A stretch of 58,175 nucleotides of DNA, taken from the NCBI GenBank assembly GCA_016930635.1, contig JAFGGI010000050.1:1-58175 (forward strand), written 5' to 3'. The position numbers and the translations under genes are program-made. How positions within the stretch are numbered: position 1 is the first letter of the stretch; every line of letters begins with the position of its first letter. This stretch comes from Sedimentisphaerales bacterium (GTDB lineage Bacteria; Planctomycetota; Phycisphaerae; Sedimentisphaerales; UBA12454). Below, piece after piece: positions 14,785-23,800 of the stretch. The notes beneath the pieces were generated by a model. The model saw only the letters and a program-made list of their open reading frames with translations. It searched no databases and had not been told where the DNA came from.

Positions 14785-15406
14785 TTTTCTTCCTGAATGG
14801 TATAAGCAGGGACGCATAGCCCGGGTTAAGCATCGTGAATTTTATATTACGATGAGCCTTGTTATTTTCTTTATGGGTATATGGAGTGTTTATGCCAACG
14901 GCAGAGTTGCAATAGTAAAGGCAAGAAATGAAGCGCTCCAAAAGGCCAGGATTGAGAAGGTACTTAGTGAAGCTGAATACGACTCAGCTGAAAGGAAATA
15001 TCAGCAGTTAGAAATTGAGCAGAAGATGCTTGATTCGGTTAAGTCGCGTATAACTGTTTCAAATGTGATTGCTGAACTGACACACCTGCTTGACAGCGGG
15101 GTTGTTATGAAAAAGCTGTCGATAAAGGCTGAAGAGTTTTCCGCTCCGAATAATGAATCTGAAGTTGAAGCGGTTTCTTTTGCAGACCAGGCAGAAGAGT
15201 CAAACAAGAGCATAAGATTTAAGATAACAATTAACGGTCTTGCCTCTGATGCGTCTGAAGTGGCAAAAATGGTCAATAAGCTTGAACAATCTGATTACTT
15301 TTTTCAGGTTGTTCCGGGCTATTCAAGAAATACGACGACAGGGCAATACCATGCCAGTGAGTTTGAAATAATGTGCTATTTGTCTAATTACAGGCTTGAA
15401 AGTTGA
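14771..15406 (+). CDS. pilN: PilN-like pilus alignment protein
   Basis: A short cytoplasmic N-terminus with the PilM-binding type motif IDFLPEWY leads into one membrane helix (about residues 18-38), a coiled coil (about 40-90) and a periplasmic ferredoxin-like domain. The 211 residues and the position between pilM and pilO fit PilN. It should bridge PilM in the cytoplasm to PilO in the periplasm. Sequence conservation of this family is low, so the call rests on topology, the N-terminal motif and gene order. Confidence 0.8.
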   Translation: MKEIDFLPEWYKQGRIARVKHREFYITMSLVIFFMGIWSVYANGRVAIVKARNEALQKARIEKVLSEAEYDSAERKYQQLEIEQKMLDSVKSRITVSNVIAELTHLLDSGVVMKKLSIKAEEFSAPNNESEVEAVSFADQAEESNKSIRFKITINGLASDASEVAKMVNKLEQSDYFFQVVPGYSRNTTTGQYHASEFEIMCYLSNYRLES

Positions 15407-15410
15407 ATAG

Positions 15411-15944
15411 ATGATCAGTGTAGATAAAAAACAATTTGTTATGTCTATAGCAGTTGTAGTTCTGACAATAGCTTTTGTGTTGTTTCAGTTTATACCTCTG
15501 AGCAGGAAAGCAAAGATTCTTAAAGCTGCTAACGTCAATCTGATAGCCGCCAATCGTGCAGTGCTGGAGAAGCAAAAGGCTTTGCCTAAGATTCACAGGG
15601 AGATTGAGCGTACGGAAGAAGAAATAGGAAATTTTGATATGAAGATCCCTGTTGACAGGTCATATGGATCGTTTCTCGAGAAACTTACACTGGCGATGGA
15701 GCAGCAGGGTCTTACTGAGTTTATGGTACAGCCAGGCGTGGAAGTGGAAATTAATGATAAATTCCAAATACCTGTGAAGGTTAAATGCAAAGGAACGCTT
15801 GGACAAATATTTGATTTCTTCAAAGTTCTGGAAACTTTTGAGAGGGTTATTCAGATAGAAGAAATTTCATTAACGAACAGCAGTGAAGCTGATGGTAATG
15901 TAGAAATGCAGTCGAACATGAATATATTTTACAGGACAGTATAA
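15411..15944 (+). CDS. pilO: PilO-like pilus alignment protein
   Basis: This 177-residue protein has one membrane helix (residues 10-28), a coiled coil (about 32-75) and a C-terminal domain ending in a beta strand, the layout of PilO. It probably pairs with the PilN-like protein through the coiled coils and the periplasmic domains. The start at 15411 follows the pilN stop by four bases. Its stop abuts the GTG of the next gene. As with PilN, topology and synteny carry the assignment. Confidence 0.82.
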   Translation: MISVDKKQFVMSIAVVVLTIAFVLFQFIPLSRKAKILKAANVNLIAANRAVLEKQKALPKIHREIERTEEEIGNFDMKIPVDRSYGSFLEKLTLAMEQQGLTEFMVQPGVEVEINDKFQIPVKVKCKGTLGQIFDFFKVLETFERVIQIEEISLTNSSEADGNVEMQSNMNIFYRTV

Positions 15945-16553
15945 GTGAAACAAGTAACCGGTAAAAACAATCAGAGGCGGAGAGATGAAGTGCTGAGAAA
16001 TACAACTCATCGCAGAAAAGTTGTAATAGCACTTGTTTTATCTGTTGTTATGGTTGCTTTATGGGTGAAAGTTTTTGTGAATAGAGCCAGGCCTCAAAGT
16101 GTCGCGGCAGCTGTTGATCCCGGCCTGCTCAGTGATGTCGTCGAGACCGGGGGATTGAGAGTGGTTTATACCGAACTGCCTTTTGTAAGTCCAAGGCACA
16201 AGGTCCTCGGCAACGATTTTTTCTCTGCTGACAACTTCAGCCGATTCAGAAAGCGGGGCGAATCAAAGGAGGTTGGTGAAACTGATTTGACAGATGTTTC
16301 TGACAGTCAGCATTCAGATGGACTGCAAGTTGCAGCAAAAGATATGAAACTGCTTGCAATTGTAAATGATGAAAGGGCGCAAGTGTTTATTGAAGGTAAG
16401 CTTCTTGAAGAAGGGCAAAGTTTTGAATTTAATTCTTTCGGAAAAATATATGAATTCAAAGTAGTAAAAATTATGGACAATGGTGTTGAACTCGAATGTG
16501 ACGGCGTAACGGTCACTAAAAAGATTCCTGAGCCTTTTATGCAGGCTGAATAG
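15945..16553 (+). CDS. PilP/GspC-like periplasmic linker protein
   Basis: The protein has a basic cytoplasmic start, one membrane helix (about residues 25-45), a low-complexity linker and a C-terminal beta domain (about 125-195) beginning KDMKLLAIVNDERAQVFIEGK. That domain resembles the homology region that PilP and GspC use to touch the N-terminal domain of the secretin. Its place between pilO and the secretin gene is exactly where pilP lies in other clusters. It lacks the lipobox of classical PilP and is membrane-anchored, which is closer to GspC. It starts at a GTG directly after the pilO stop. Confidence 0.68.
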   Translation: MKQVTGKNNQRRRDEVLRNTTHRRKVVIALVLSVVMVALWVKVFVNRARPQSVAAAVDPGLLSDVVETGGLRVVYTELPFVSPRHKVLGNDFFSADNFSRFRKRGESKEVGETDLTDVSDSQHSDGLQVAAKDMKLLAIVNDERAQVFIEGKLLEEGQSFEFNSFGKIYEFKVVKIMDNGVELECDGVTVTKKIPEPFMQAE

Positions 16554-16567
16554 CAAAGGAATATCAA

Positions 16568-18295
16568 ATGAGACATAAACAGATGAAAAGAGAAGTAAAG
16601 ATAAACGGCGGCTGTTTTCTATTGCTGTGTATGATTATAACGACTGGTGTGTACGTGACAGCTTTGGCTGAGCCGGGGGATGATGTCGAAACCATCCTTC
16701 TCGAAGACAGCAGTGTCGATGTAGTAATCGACACGAGCCATTTGTCTAAAAGCAAAGAACCTCTTTCGCAGGACTCAGTGCAGTCCATAAGTTTCATGAA
16801 GGATATGTCGATAAAAGACGCCCTGCGTTTTCTCGCTGCGAAATATCGCAAGAATATAATTCCGTCATCACAGGTCAGCGGAAAGCTGAATGTGACGAAT
16901 TTATATGAGGTTACCTTCGAAGAAGCTCTTAATGCTATTCTTGGCCATGATTACCGCTATGAAATTGATGGAAACTTTATCAGGATTTACACAGCAGAAG
17001 AATATGCCAAATTTATGGAAGATGAAACGAGGATGACCAGCAGGGTTTTTGAGCTTTATTATGTAAATGCGGCCGAGATAAAAGCGCTTATAACTCCTAT
17101 TCTAAGCGAGTCAGGGGAAATCGCCTCAACCACAGCGGCGTCGGTTGATACCGAAGCCGGCCAGGGTGGCGATACAGCTACTATCAGAGATACGATAGTT
17201 GTTTTTGATTTTCCGGAAAGACTTAATGAAATAGAAAAAATGATAAGGGAAATTGATGTAAAACCTCAGCAGATACTGGTGGAAGTTACAGTTCTAAAGG
17301 CAACACTTACCGAAACAACAGAATTCGGCATAGAGTGGGATAATATCGGAGGCCTTAATCTTTCTCACTATGACCACCAGATATCAGTAGGACTTCCGAG
17401 CGGAATATCAGCAGGGGCTGGACTTACGGTTGGTTTTACTCATAACTGGATCGTTGCGCATCTTACAGCGCTTGAAACTATATCCGATGTAACAGTATTA
17501 GCTAACCCGAAGATTATGGCATTGAACAAACAGGCGGGTCATATAAACATTGGCAGCGAAACCGGATATACTGAAAGTACGACACAAAGTTCGACCGGCA
17601 CAACAACTTCGGTAGCATTCCTCGAAAGCGGTACACTTTTGAAGTTCAGGCCCTTTATATGTGATAATGGTTATATTCGGATGGAAATCAATCCTGAGGA
17701 AAGTACTGCCAGCACATCTACATCTGATGATGGCGCTATTGTTATACCATCGAAAACTATTACGCAGGTCAAGACCAATATAATGGTTAAGGACGGCAGG
17801 ACAATTATAATTGGTGGTTTGTTTAAGGAAGATCTTACAAATACTGATGGACAGGTCCCGATTTTAGGCGACTTGCCTGTCGTTGGTCCAATTTTCAAAA
17901 GAACCAAGAATACAAACGTTCGCAGTGAACTTGTTATCCTGATAACACCTCATCTTATCGAAGACCCTGAAGAGCTGACTCAGGCATCCAGCCAGAGAGA
18001 AAATGACATAGATGTAATTGTTGATGGTTCAAGGAAGAGGCTCAGCTCGGTTTCGAGAATGCGTATTTATGAAGACAAGTATGCCAAAGCGGTCAAATAT
18101 TATGCAGATAAGGAATATAACAAGGCGCTGGTTGAGTTAGACTGGATCATAGCTTACAGACCGAATACCGTTGAAGCGGTTCAGCTTAGAGACAGAATCC
18201 TTGCTAAGATCCGGCCGGATGAGTATCGCAGACAGGACCGTATTATGCTCGATAATGCTCGTAAGAATCAGGATGTTATGTGGAAGCGAAAATGA
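16568..18295 (+). CDS. pilQ: Type IV pilus / type II secretion secretin
   Basis: This outer-membrane secretin forms the channel through which the pilus or substrate passes. A signal peptide (about residues 1-35) is followed by an N-terminal secretin/TonB short domain (SIKDALRFLAAKYRKNII), one N1-like domain (FELYYVNAAEIKALITPIL) and the secretin core (about 235-465). The core has VEVTVLKATL at its start and VPILGDLPVVGPIF with LVILITPHLI at the end. Residues about 490-550 add a TPR-like helical tail rich in Lys and Arg. The length of 575 residues is within range. No pilotin gene is recognisable nearby. Confidence 0.93.
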   Translation: MRHKQMKREVKINGGCFLLLCMIITTGVYVTALAEPGDDVETILLEDSSVDVVIDTSHLSKSKEPLSQDSVQSISFMKDMSIKDALRFLAAKYRKNIIPSSQVSGKLNVTNLYEVTFEEALNAILGHDYRYEIDGNFIRIYTAEEYAKFMEDETRMTSRVFELYYVNAAEIKALITPILSESGEIASTTAASVDTEAGQGGDTATIRDTIVVFDFPERLNEIEKMIREIDVKPQQILVEVTVLKATLTETTEFGIEWDNIGGLNLSHYDHQISVGLPSGISAGAGLTVGFTHNWIVAHLTALETISDVTVLANPKIMALNKQAGHINIGSETGYTESTTQSSTGTTTSVAFLESGTLLKFRPFICDNGYIRMEINPEESTASTSTSDDGAIVIPSKTITQVKTNIMVKDGRTIIIGGLFKEDLTNTDGQVPILGDLPVVGPIFKRTKNTNVRSELVILITPHLIEDPEELTQASSQRENDIDVIVDGSRKRLSSVSRMRIYEDKYAKAVKYYADKEYNKALVELDWIIAYRPNTVEAVQLRDRILAKIRPDEYRRQDRIMLDNARKNQDVMWKRK

Positions 18296-19668
18296 TGATG
18301 TTTAATAAGCAATATTATCCACTTATCTTAGGGATGAGCCTTATTGTTTTATTCGTTATACTTGTGATCCCTCTGGGTGGCACGAGCATAATGGAATCAA
18401 TAGTGTCTCTTGCCGCCATTGGTGTTGTAATATGGCTGGGACAGCAGTTTTTGCTGAAAACAAAGATGTTCCTTGTTCAAATAGAAAGTCTAAAACTTGA
18501 TTATAAGGAGCAGCGGGACAAGGCTTCACAGTGCAGTAAAGATGCTAAAGATTCCAAGCTTCAGGTTAAACTTTTGCAAAGGCAGAAACGTAATACCGAA
18601 GCCATCGTTTACAGTATATCAGAAGCTGTAATTGTTACTGATGCTAATGAGCATCTTCTTATGGCAAATGAAGCTGCGGGCCGGCTGTTTGGATTCGACC
18701 TTAAAAAGTCGGTATACAAGCCTCTTGATGAACTGATAGGCAAGAAAGAACTTATATCACTCATTGTCAAAACAAGAAACAGCAGGGCAAGACATGTCAA
18801 GCATGAACTTCAATTTGAATCTGAAGATAACATATATACCTACAATTGTATTATTTCCTGTATTTATGATGAAAATAATGAGGTCTGCGGAGCAATTGCG
18901 GTTCTTCACGACATGACCAAGGAAAAGGAAATTTCGCAGATGAAGAATGATTTTGTAAGTCATGTTTCGCATGAACTCAAGACTCCGCTTGCTTCGATTA
19001 CAGCATATTCGGAAATGCTTGTTGACGGCGAAGCGGCAGATGAAAAGATGCGGGAAGAGTTTTATTCGATTATACAAACACAGGCTCAAAGGCTTAACTG
19101 TCTTATAGAGGATATTTTAAATGTTTCACGTATCGAATCGGGCATGATAAAGATTAATAAAGAACCTGTTAGTACGGCACTTCTTATCCACGATGCTGTT
19201 CAGATGATCAAGAGTCATGCTGCAGAAAAAGGTGTGACAATAGAAGAGCAGACAGCGATAGTTTTTGATCAGGTTAATGCAGATAAAGAAATGATTTCTC
19301 AAGTGATAATTAATTTGTTAAGCAACGCGGTAAAGTATACGCATAAAGGGGGCAAAATAACTGTAAACAGTGAAATTGATGAATCAGAAGATGTCGTAAG
19401 GGTTAGTATAACTGATACAGGTGTCGGTATTCCGCCTGAGAATCTGCCTCACATATTTGAAAAATTCTACAGAGTCAAGAAAAACGCAGGCATAGCCAAG
19501 GGCACCGGCCTGGGGCTCAATCTGGTAAAGCAGATTGTAGAAAAAGTTCATCAGGGCCGGGTCTTTGTAAGAAGTCAGGTTGGCAAAGGCAGCTGTTTCG
19601 GATTCGAGCTGCCTTTGATAGTAGCAGAAGAAACTGTTGAAAGTGACCTTGTTATAAGGAGTAAATAA
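18292..19668 (+). CDS. Membrane sensor histidine kinase with PAS domain
   Basis: Two hydrophobic segments (about residues 6-26 and 32-50) precede a coiled coil and a PAS domain (about 95-210, VYSISEAVIVTDANEHLLMAN). The HisKA domain has the phospho-accepting His227 in HELKTP, and the HATPase domain has the N box LLSNAVKY, the G1 box DTGVGIP and the G2 box GTGLGLN. With almost no periplasmic loop, it likely senses an internal or membrane signal. I chose the ATG at 18292, which overlaps the secretin stop (ATGA); a GTG at 18280 is possible. The receiver gene directly downstream is the obvious partner. Confidence 0.93.
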   Translation: MMMFNKQYYPLILGMSLIVLFVILVIPLGGTSIMESIVSLAAIGVVIWLGQQFLLKTKMFLVQIESLKLDYKEQRDKASQCSKDAKDSKLQVKLLQRQKRNTEAIVYSISEAVIVTDANEHLLMANEAAGRLFGFDLKKSVYKPLDELIGKKELISLIVKTRNSRARHVKHELQFESEDNIYTYNCIISCIYDENNEVCGAIAVLHDMTKEKEISQMKNDFVSHVSHELKTPLASITAYSEMLVDGEAADEKMREEFYSIIQTQAQRLNCLIEDILNVSRIESGMIKINKEPVSTALLIHDAVQMIKSHAAEKGVTIEEQTAIVFDQVNADKEMISQVIINLLSNAVKYTHKGGKITVNSEIDESEDVVRVSITDTGVGIPPENLPHIFEKFYRVKKNAGIAKGTGLGLNLVKQIVEKVHQGRVFVRSQVGKGSCFGFELPLIVAEETVESDLVIRSK

Positions 19669-20052
19669 ATGGAAACCAGAAAAGTTCTTGTGGCGGATGA
19701 TGAAATCCACATAGTCCAGGTAGTTGCAATGAAGCTTCGCAACAATGGTTTTGAGGTTATAACTGCCGACAACGGTATAGATGCTTACGACAGATGTTGT
19801 GTGGAAAAGCCGGATATTGTAGTAACCGATTATCAGATGCCCGGTATGACCGGGATTGAACTTGTGGAAAAGCTTCGTAGTACGGAGGGATTTGAAGATA
19901 TTCCCGTGATAATACTCACGGCGAGAGGTTTTGCGATAGAGCAGGACCAGCAGGAAGATTTGAATATTGCCGAGTATCTGAGCAAACCCTTTAGTCCTAA
20001 GGAGCTTTTAAGTCACGTTGAAAATATATTAAAAAGTTCTGCAGTAAGTTAA
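19669..20052 (+). CDS. Single-domain response regulator (CheY-like)
   Basis: This 127-residue protein is a lone receiver domain. The acidic pocket is DDE (residues 10-12), the phospho-accepting Asp is D54 in VVTDYQMPG, Thr84 and Lys106 (LSKPF) complete the switch residues. It has no output domain, so it must act by protein contact, for example on the HD-GYP or STAS protein or on the ATPase downstream. It starts right after the kinase stop (TAAATG), so the pair is surely co-translated. Confidence 0.95.
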   Translation: METRKVLVADDEIHIVQVVAMKLRNNGFEVITADNGIDAYDRCCVEKPDIVVTDYQMPGMTGIELVEKLRSTEGFEDIPVIILTARGFAIEQDQQEDLNIAEYLSKPFSPKELLSHVENILKSSAVS

Positions 20053-20069
20053 GAAAAGGATAAAAAGTC

Positions 20070-21680
20070 ATGCTTAATACAGTAGACAATCGGTTAAGTT
20101 TTTTGCAATCCAAGGTTCTCAGAGATTTTGGGTCGGATATGAATTCTTTCGGGATCAATCTTGTTGTCTATGATTCTCAGCTGAATCTGCTCTTTAACTT
20201 TGAAGGCGGCAGGTTTACGAGCGATTATGAATCGATATCAGCCTACGCCAGGAAGGTTCTGGTTTCCGGATCGAATCGTATGCAGACTTTTGGTGAATTC
20301 GACCAGATACTCTCTGCCAGCCTTATGGTTAAAGATGAGACCCTTGGTGTTGTAGTTATGGACTGCGGGCAGCCTTCACTGTCGTCAGATAATGAAAGCA
20401 GGACAGCTATCTCAGGCTATATAAACCAGATATTCAAAATGTTTATGATTTCTTTTGAAGAAATACATAAGAATCAGCGGGAGATAGAATTAGTCAGCAA
20501 TGAACTTGCCCAGACTTATGAAGAACTTGTGCTGCTGTATAAAATGAGCACTAATATGAAGGTAACACAGTCCGATTCGAATTATCTTCAGATGGCATGT
20601 GACAGTCTGACAGAACTTATAAATGTTGAAGGTATTGCGATTTTTCTGGAGAGACAGATTGATGATATGAAACAGCTTGTGCTTACTGCCGGGACAGGTC
20701 TTATTGCCATTGAGCATAAACAGTCTAATATGCATGAAATTCTTTTTGAAAGACTCCTTGCCAGGCTGGAACTTGGCGATGAAGCCCTGCTTGACAGTGA
20801 AGTAGACTCGCCTTTGGATTATGAATGGTACGGCAGGATAAAAAGTATCATAGCTGTCCCTCTTCGCGGCAAGGACAAGATAATCGGAATGATGGTTGCT
20901 ACTAACAGACTTGATAAGCCGGACTTTGACAGCACAAGCGTAAAACTTTTCAGCTCAGTAGCAAATGAATGCGCTGTCTTTATTGAAAACGAGACCCTGT
21001 TCCGCGAACTTAAGGAACTTTTCATAGGTTCATTAAAGGCTCTTACAAACAGTATCGATGCAAAAGACCAGTATACCAGAGGTCATTCGGAGCGTGTGGC
21101 ATTTATTTCAAAATGGATAGCTGAACATTATTCTTATAATAAAGGTGGTCTGACAGTCGAGGATATACAGAAAATATATCTTGCCGGTCTGCTGCATGAT
21201 ATCGGAAAGATAGGTGTGTCCGAAGAAGTTTTACGCAAGGAAGGCGAGCTTACTAATATTGAATACGAACAGATGAAGATACATCCTACCCTGGGTGCGG
21301 GCATACTGTCTGAGATCCGTCAGATGAACGACATAATACCGGGCGTACTTTGCCATCATGAATGGTATAACGGCCAGGGTTATCCCAGAGGTCTTGCTAA
21401 AGATGAGATTCCTCTGGCAGGGAAAATTGTAATGATAGCCGATGCTTTTGATGCGATGACTTCTAAAAGAACTTATAGGGGTGCATTAGGTCTTACTAAT
21501 GCAATAGATGAGATCGAAAAGAGTCTCGGTATCCAGTTCGACCCTGAAATCGGTGCAATATTCATCAATAGTGATATTCGCAAATTGTGGGAAATAATAC
21601 AGGGAGGAAGTGTTGAGAATTATTCCAGCAGCCGTTTCAGTGATTACGGCACTGTAGCAGTAGGAGCACTTTTAAGATGA
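20070..21680 (+). CDS. GAF / HD-GYP domain protein, probable c-di-GMP phosphodiesterase
   Basis: An N-terminal region of about 150 residues is followed by a GAF sensor domain (about 165-315) and a C-terminal HD-GYP domain. The HD pair is H376-D377 in LLHDIGKIG, and the second metal block is HHEWYNGQGYP near residues 429-439, so both hallmark motifs are intact. Such proteins hydrolyse the second messenger c-di-GMP. It lies between a CheY-like receiver and a STAS protein in a pilus operon. This suggests local control of c-di-GMP at the pilus machine. The stop codon overlaps the STAS start (ATGA). Confidence 0.92.
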   Translation: MLNTVDNRLSFLQSKVLRDFGSDMNSFGINLVVYDSQLNLLFNFEGGRFTSDYESISAYARKVLVSGSNRMQTFGEFDQILSASLMVKDETLGVVVMDCGQPSLSSDNESRTAISGYINQIFKMFMISFEEIHKNQREIELVSNELAQTYEELVLLYKMSTNMKVTQSDSNYLQMACDSLTELINVEGIAIFLERQIDDMKQLVLTAGTGLIAIEHKQSNMHEILFERLLARLELGDEALLDSEVDSPLDYEWYGRIKSIIAVPLRGKDKIIGMMVATNRLDKPDFDSTSVKLFSSVANECAVFIENETLFRELKELFIGSLKALTNSIDAKDQYTRGHSERVAFISKWIAEHYSYNKGGLTVEDIQKIYLAGLLHDIGKIGVSEEVLRKEGELTNIEYEQMKIHPTLGAGILSEIRQMNDIIPGVLCHHEWYNGQGYPRGLAKDEIPLAGKIVMIADAFDAMTSKRTYRGALGLTNAIDEIEKSLGIQFDPEIGAIFINSDIRKLWEIIQGGSVENYSSSRFSDYGTVAVGALLR

Positions 21681-22012
21681 AGATAACCCATCAGAGTTAT
21701 AATAATGTTGTTGTTGTGGAAATACATGGTGAATTTCTGGAAGAATACTGCAGGCTTTTCCAGGACACTATGAATGAATTGCTCAAAGAGAAAGTAGTCG
21801 GCATAGTTCTGGATATGAGCAATTCCCCTTTTATTGACAGTAGCGGCCTGGGGATGCTGCTTTGGCTCAGAGATTACTGTCATGAGAAAAAAAGCCAGCT
21901 CAAACTCGCAGGTCTTGATAGTAATATCAAGAAAATTCTCGAAATTACCCGGCTTGATACCAAACTGGATCGTTACGAGGATTTAAGTGAGGCAGTTAAG
22001 AGTTTTACATAA
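21677..22012 (+). CDS. STAS-domain protein (anti-sigma factor antagonist type)
   Basis: This 111-residue single STAS domain has the hallmark FIDSSGLGML, whose Ser (residue 55 or 56) is the usual phosphorylation site in SpoIIAA/RsbV proteins. Such proteins switch partners, normally binding a kinase-type anti-sigma factor. No anti-sigma factor, PP2C phosphatase or sigma factor lies nearby. The partner is therefore unknown and could be a kinase elsewhere or a component of this pilus locus. It overlaps the HD-GYP gene by four bases. Confidence 0.92.
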   Translation: MKITHQSYNNVVVVEIHGEFLEEYCRLFQDTMNELLKEKVVGIVLDMSNSPFIDSSGLGMLLWLRDYCHEKKSQLKLAGLDSNIKKILEITRLDTKLDRYEDLSEAVKSFT

Positions 22013-22029
22013 AAGGTTAATTCAGAAAT

Positions 22030-23748
22030 ATGCGGGAATCGACACTTAAAATTAGACGTCAGCTTGGTGAAATACTTCAGAAAAGAGGTATAGTAACCGC
22101 CCATCAGATTGAGGAAGTAATTTCTCAGCAGGGCGGCAGCGGCCATCAAAAACTTCTTGGTGAGTTGCTGGTTGAGAAGGGTTACTGTCTTGAGAATGAT
22201 ATTGCCTCAGCCCTTGCAGAGGCTTATGGTGTTCCTTATGCCCAGGTAAGCCCAAAAATATGCGACCCGAATATGATAGAGGTTCTGCCCCGTGATTTTC
22301 TTGAAGAACATTGTGTTCTGCCTTTGTTCAGGGTAGATGATGTTATAACTGTAGCGGTAAGTGAACCTACTAATGTATTTTTGATAGATGAAATTGAAAG
22401 ACTCAGCGGCTGTAAAGTTCAGGTTGTCTGTGCAACTGCCAAGGATATCAGGGCCACACTCCAGGCGTATATGCCTGCATCTAACGTATTTGTTATCGAT
22501 GACATAATTGATGAAACAGGCCTGGAAGATTTTTCACTGGTTGAGAATATTTCTGAGGACATAACCAATCTTGAGGAAGTTGCCGGCCAGTCACCTGTTG
22601 TAAAGCTTGTTAATTATCTTATTTACAGTGCTGTTAACGAGAATGCCAGTGATATTCATATAGAGCCGGACAATAAGAAACTTCGTATCAGATATCGTGT
22701 TGACGGCAGATTATATGAAAAAATAAGACCTCCTCACCAGATGCTTTCAGCTATCGTTTCGCGTATAAAGATTATGGCTGACCTTGATATCGCGCAGCGC
22801 AGAATACCTCAGGACGGCGGCATTCATGTTATGGTCAACGGCAGACCTATTGATCTGAGAGTCTCGGTAATGCCGGGTAATCACGGCGAAAAAGTTGTTA
22901 TAAGAATTCTTGATGCCAAAAGGGTTCTGTTTAATCTTGAAACCCTCGGCTTTAGTTATGAAAACCTTAAAATACTCAAGGAAAAAATTCATTCACCAAA
23001 CGGTATTATTCTTGTTACAGGTCCGACAGGCTCCGGTAAAAATACGACTCTTTATGCGATTTTGTCGGAGTTGAATGATGAGGAAGTGAATATATGTACT
23101 GTTGAAGATCCGGTAGAAGCCAATATACTCGGCATAAATCAGTTCGGCGTTAACGAAGCTGCCGGTTTTACCTTTGCTTCTGCCTTGAGAAGTCTTCTGC
23201 GTCAGGATCCGGATGTTGTTATGATAGGTGAAATCCGGGACAATGAGACAGCCAATATTGCAGTACAGGCTGCTCTCACAGGACATTTGGTACTTTCCAC
23301 ACTGCATACCAACAATGCCCCGGGGGCTATTAACAGACTTATTGATCTTGGTGTTGCCCCTTATCTGGCCGGTGCTTCTCTTGTTGGAGTTCTCGCTCAG
23401 AGACTTGTGAGGAAGATATGTTCCAACTGCAAGGAAGAATATGAACCTGCCATATCTATCAGGAAGATGGTGGAAAGAACTCTGGGAGCAGAAGCAAAAT
23501 TTTATCGCGGGATAGGTTGCAAAAAATGCAGAAATACCGGCTATATCGGCAGGATCGCTATACACGAATTTCTTGTTCCCACTCTGGAAGTCCAGGGACT
23601 TATATCGGAACATGCAAGTCTTAGGAAAATAAGAGAACTTGCAATTAAAGGCGGTATGAAGTCGCTTCGTATTGACGGCCTGCAGAAGGTAAGTGCCGGC
23701 ATAACGACAATTGATGAAATTTTACGTGTAACGACGTCGGAAGATTAA
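22030..23748 (+). CDS. pilB: Pilus assembly / type II secretion ATPase PilB/GspE
   Basis: This is the hexameric motor ATPase that drives pilin polymerisation. Residues about 10-75 hold two LGE-L-x3-G repeats like the MshEN c-di-GMP-binding domain. The ATPase core has SDIHIEP, Walker A at 331-339 reading GPTGSGKNT, the Asp box TVEDPVE, Walker B VVMIGEIRD and the His box STLHTNN. A zinc-binding tetracysteine (CSNC and CKKC) lies near the C-terminus. Residue 338 is Asn (codon AAT at 23041-23043), where Thr or Ser is expected after the Walker Lys. The length of 572 residues is normal. No PilT-type retraction ATPase is present. Confidence 0.93.
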   Translation: MRESTLKIRRQLGEILQKRGIVTAHQIEEVISQQGGSGHQKLLGELLVEKGYCLENDIASALAEAYGVPYAQVSPKICDPNMIEVLPRDFLEEHCVLPLFRVDDVITVAVSEPTNVFLIDEIERLSGCKVQVVCATAKDIRATLQAYMPASNVFVIDDIIDETGLEDFSLVENISEDITNLEEVAGQSPVVKLVNYLIYSAVNENASDIHIEPDNKKLRIRYRVDGRLYEKIRPPHQMLSAIVSRIKIMADLDIAQRRIPQDGGIHVMVNGRPIDLRVSVMPGNHGEKVVIRILDAKRVLFNLETLGFSYENLKILKEKIHSPNGIILVTGPTGSGKNTTLYAILSELNDEEVNICTVEDPVEANILGINQFGVNEAAGFTFASALRSLLRQDPDVVMIGEIRDNETANIAVQAALTGHLVLSTLHTNNAPGAINRLIDLGVAPYLAGASLVGVLAQRLVRKICSNCKEEYEPAISIRKMVERTLGAEAKFYRGIGCKKCRNTGYIGRIAIHEFLVPTLEVQGLISEHASLRKIRELAIKGGMKSLRIDGLQKVSAGITTIDEILRVTTSED

Positions 23749-23800
23749 AATAAGATATGGAAAGCAGATCAGCTTTTGGATTTGCTTATGAGGATAAAAA

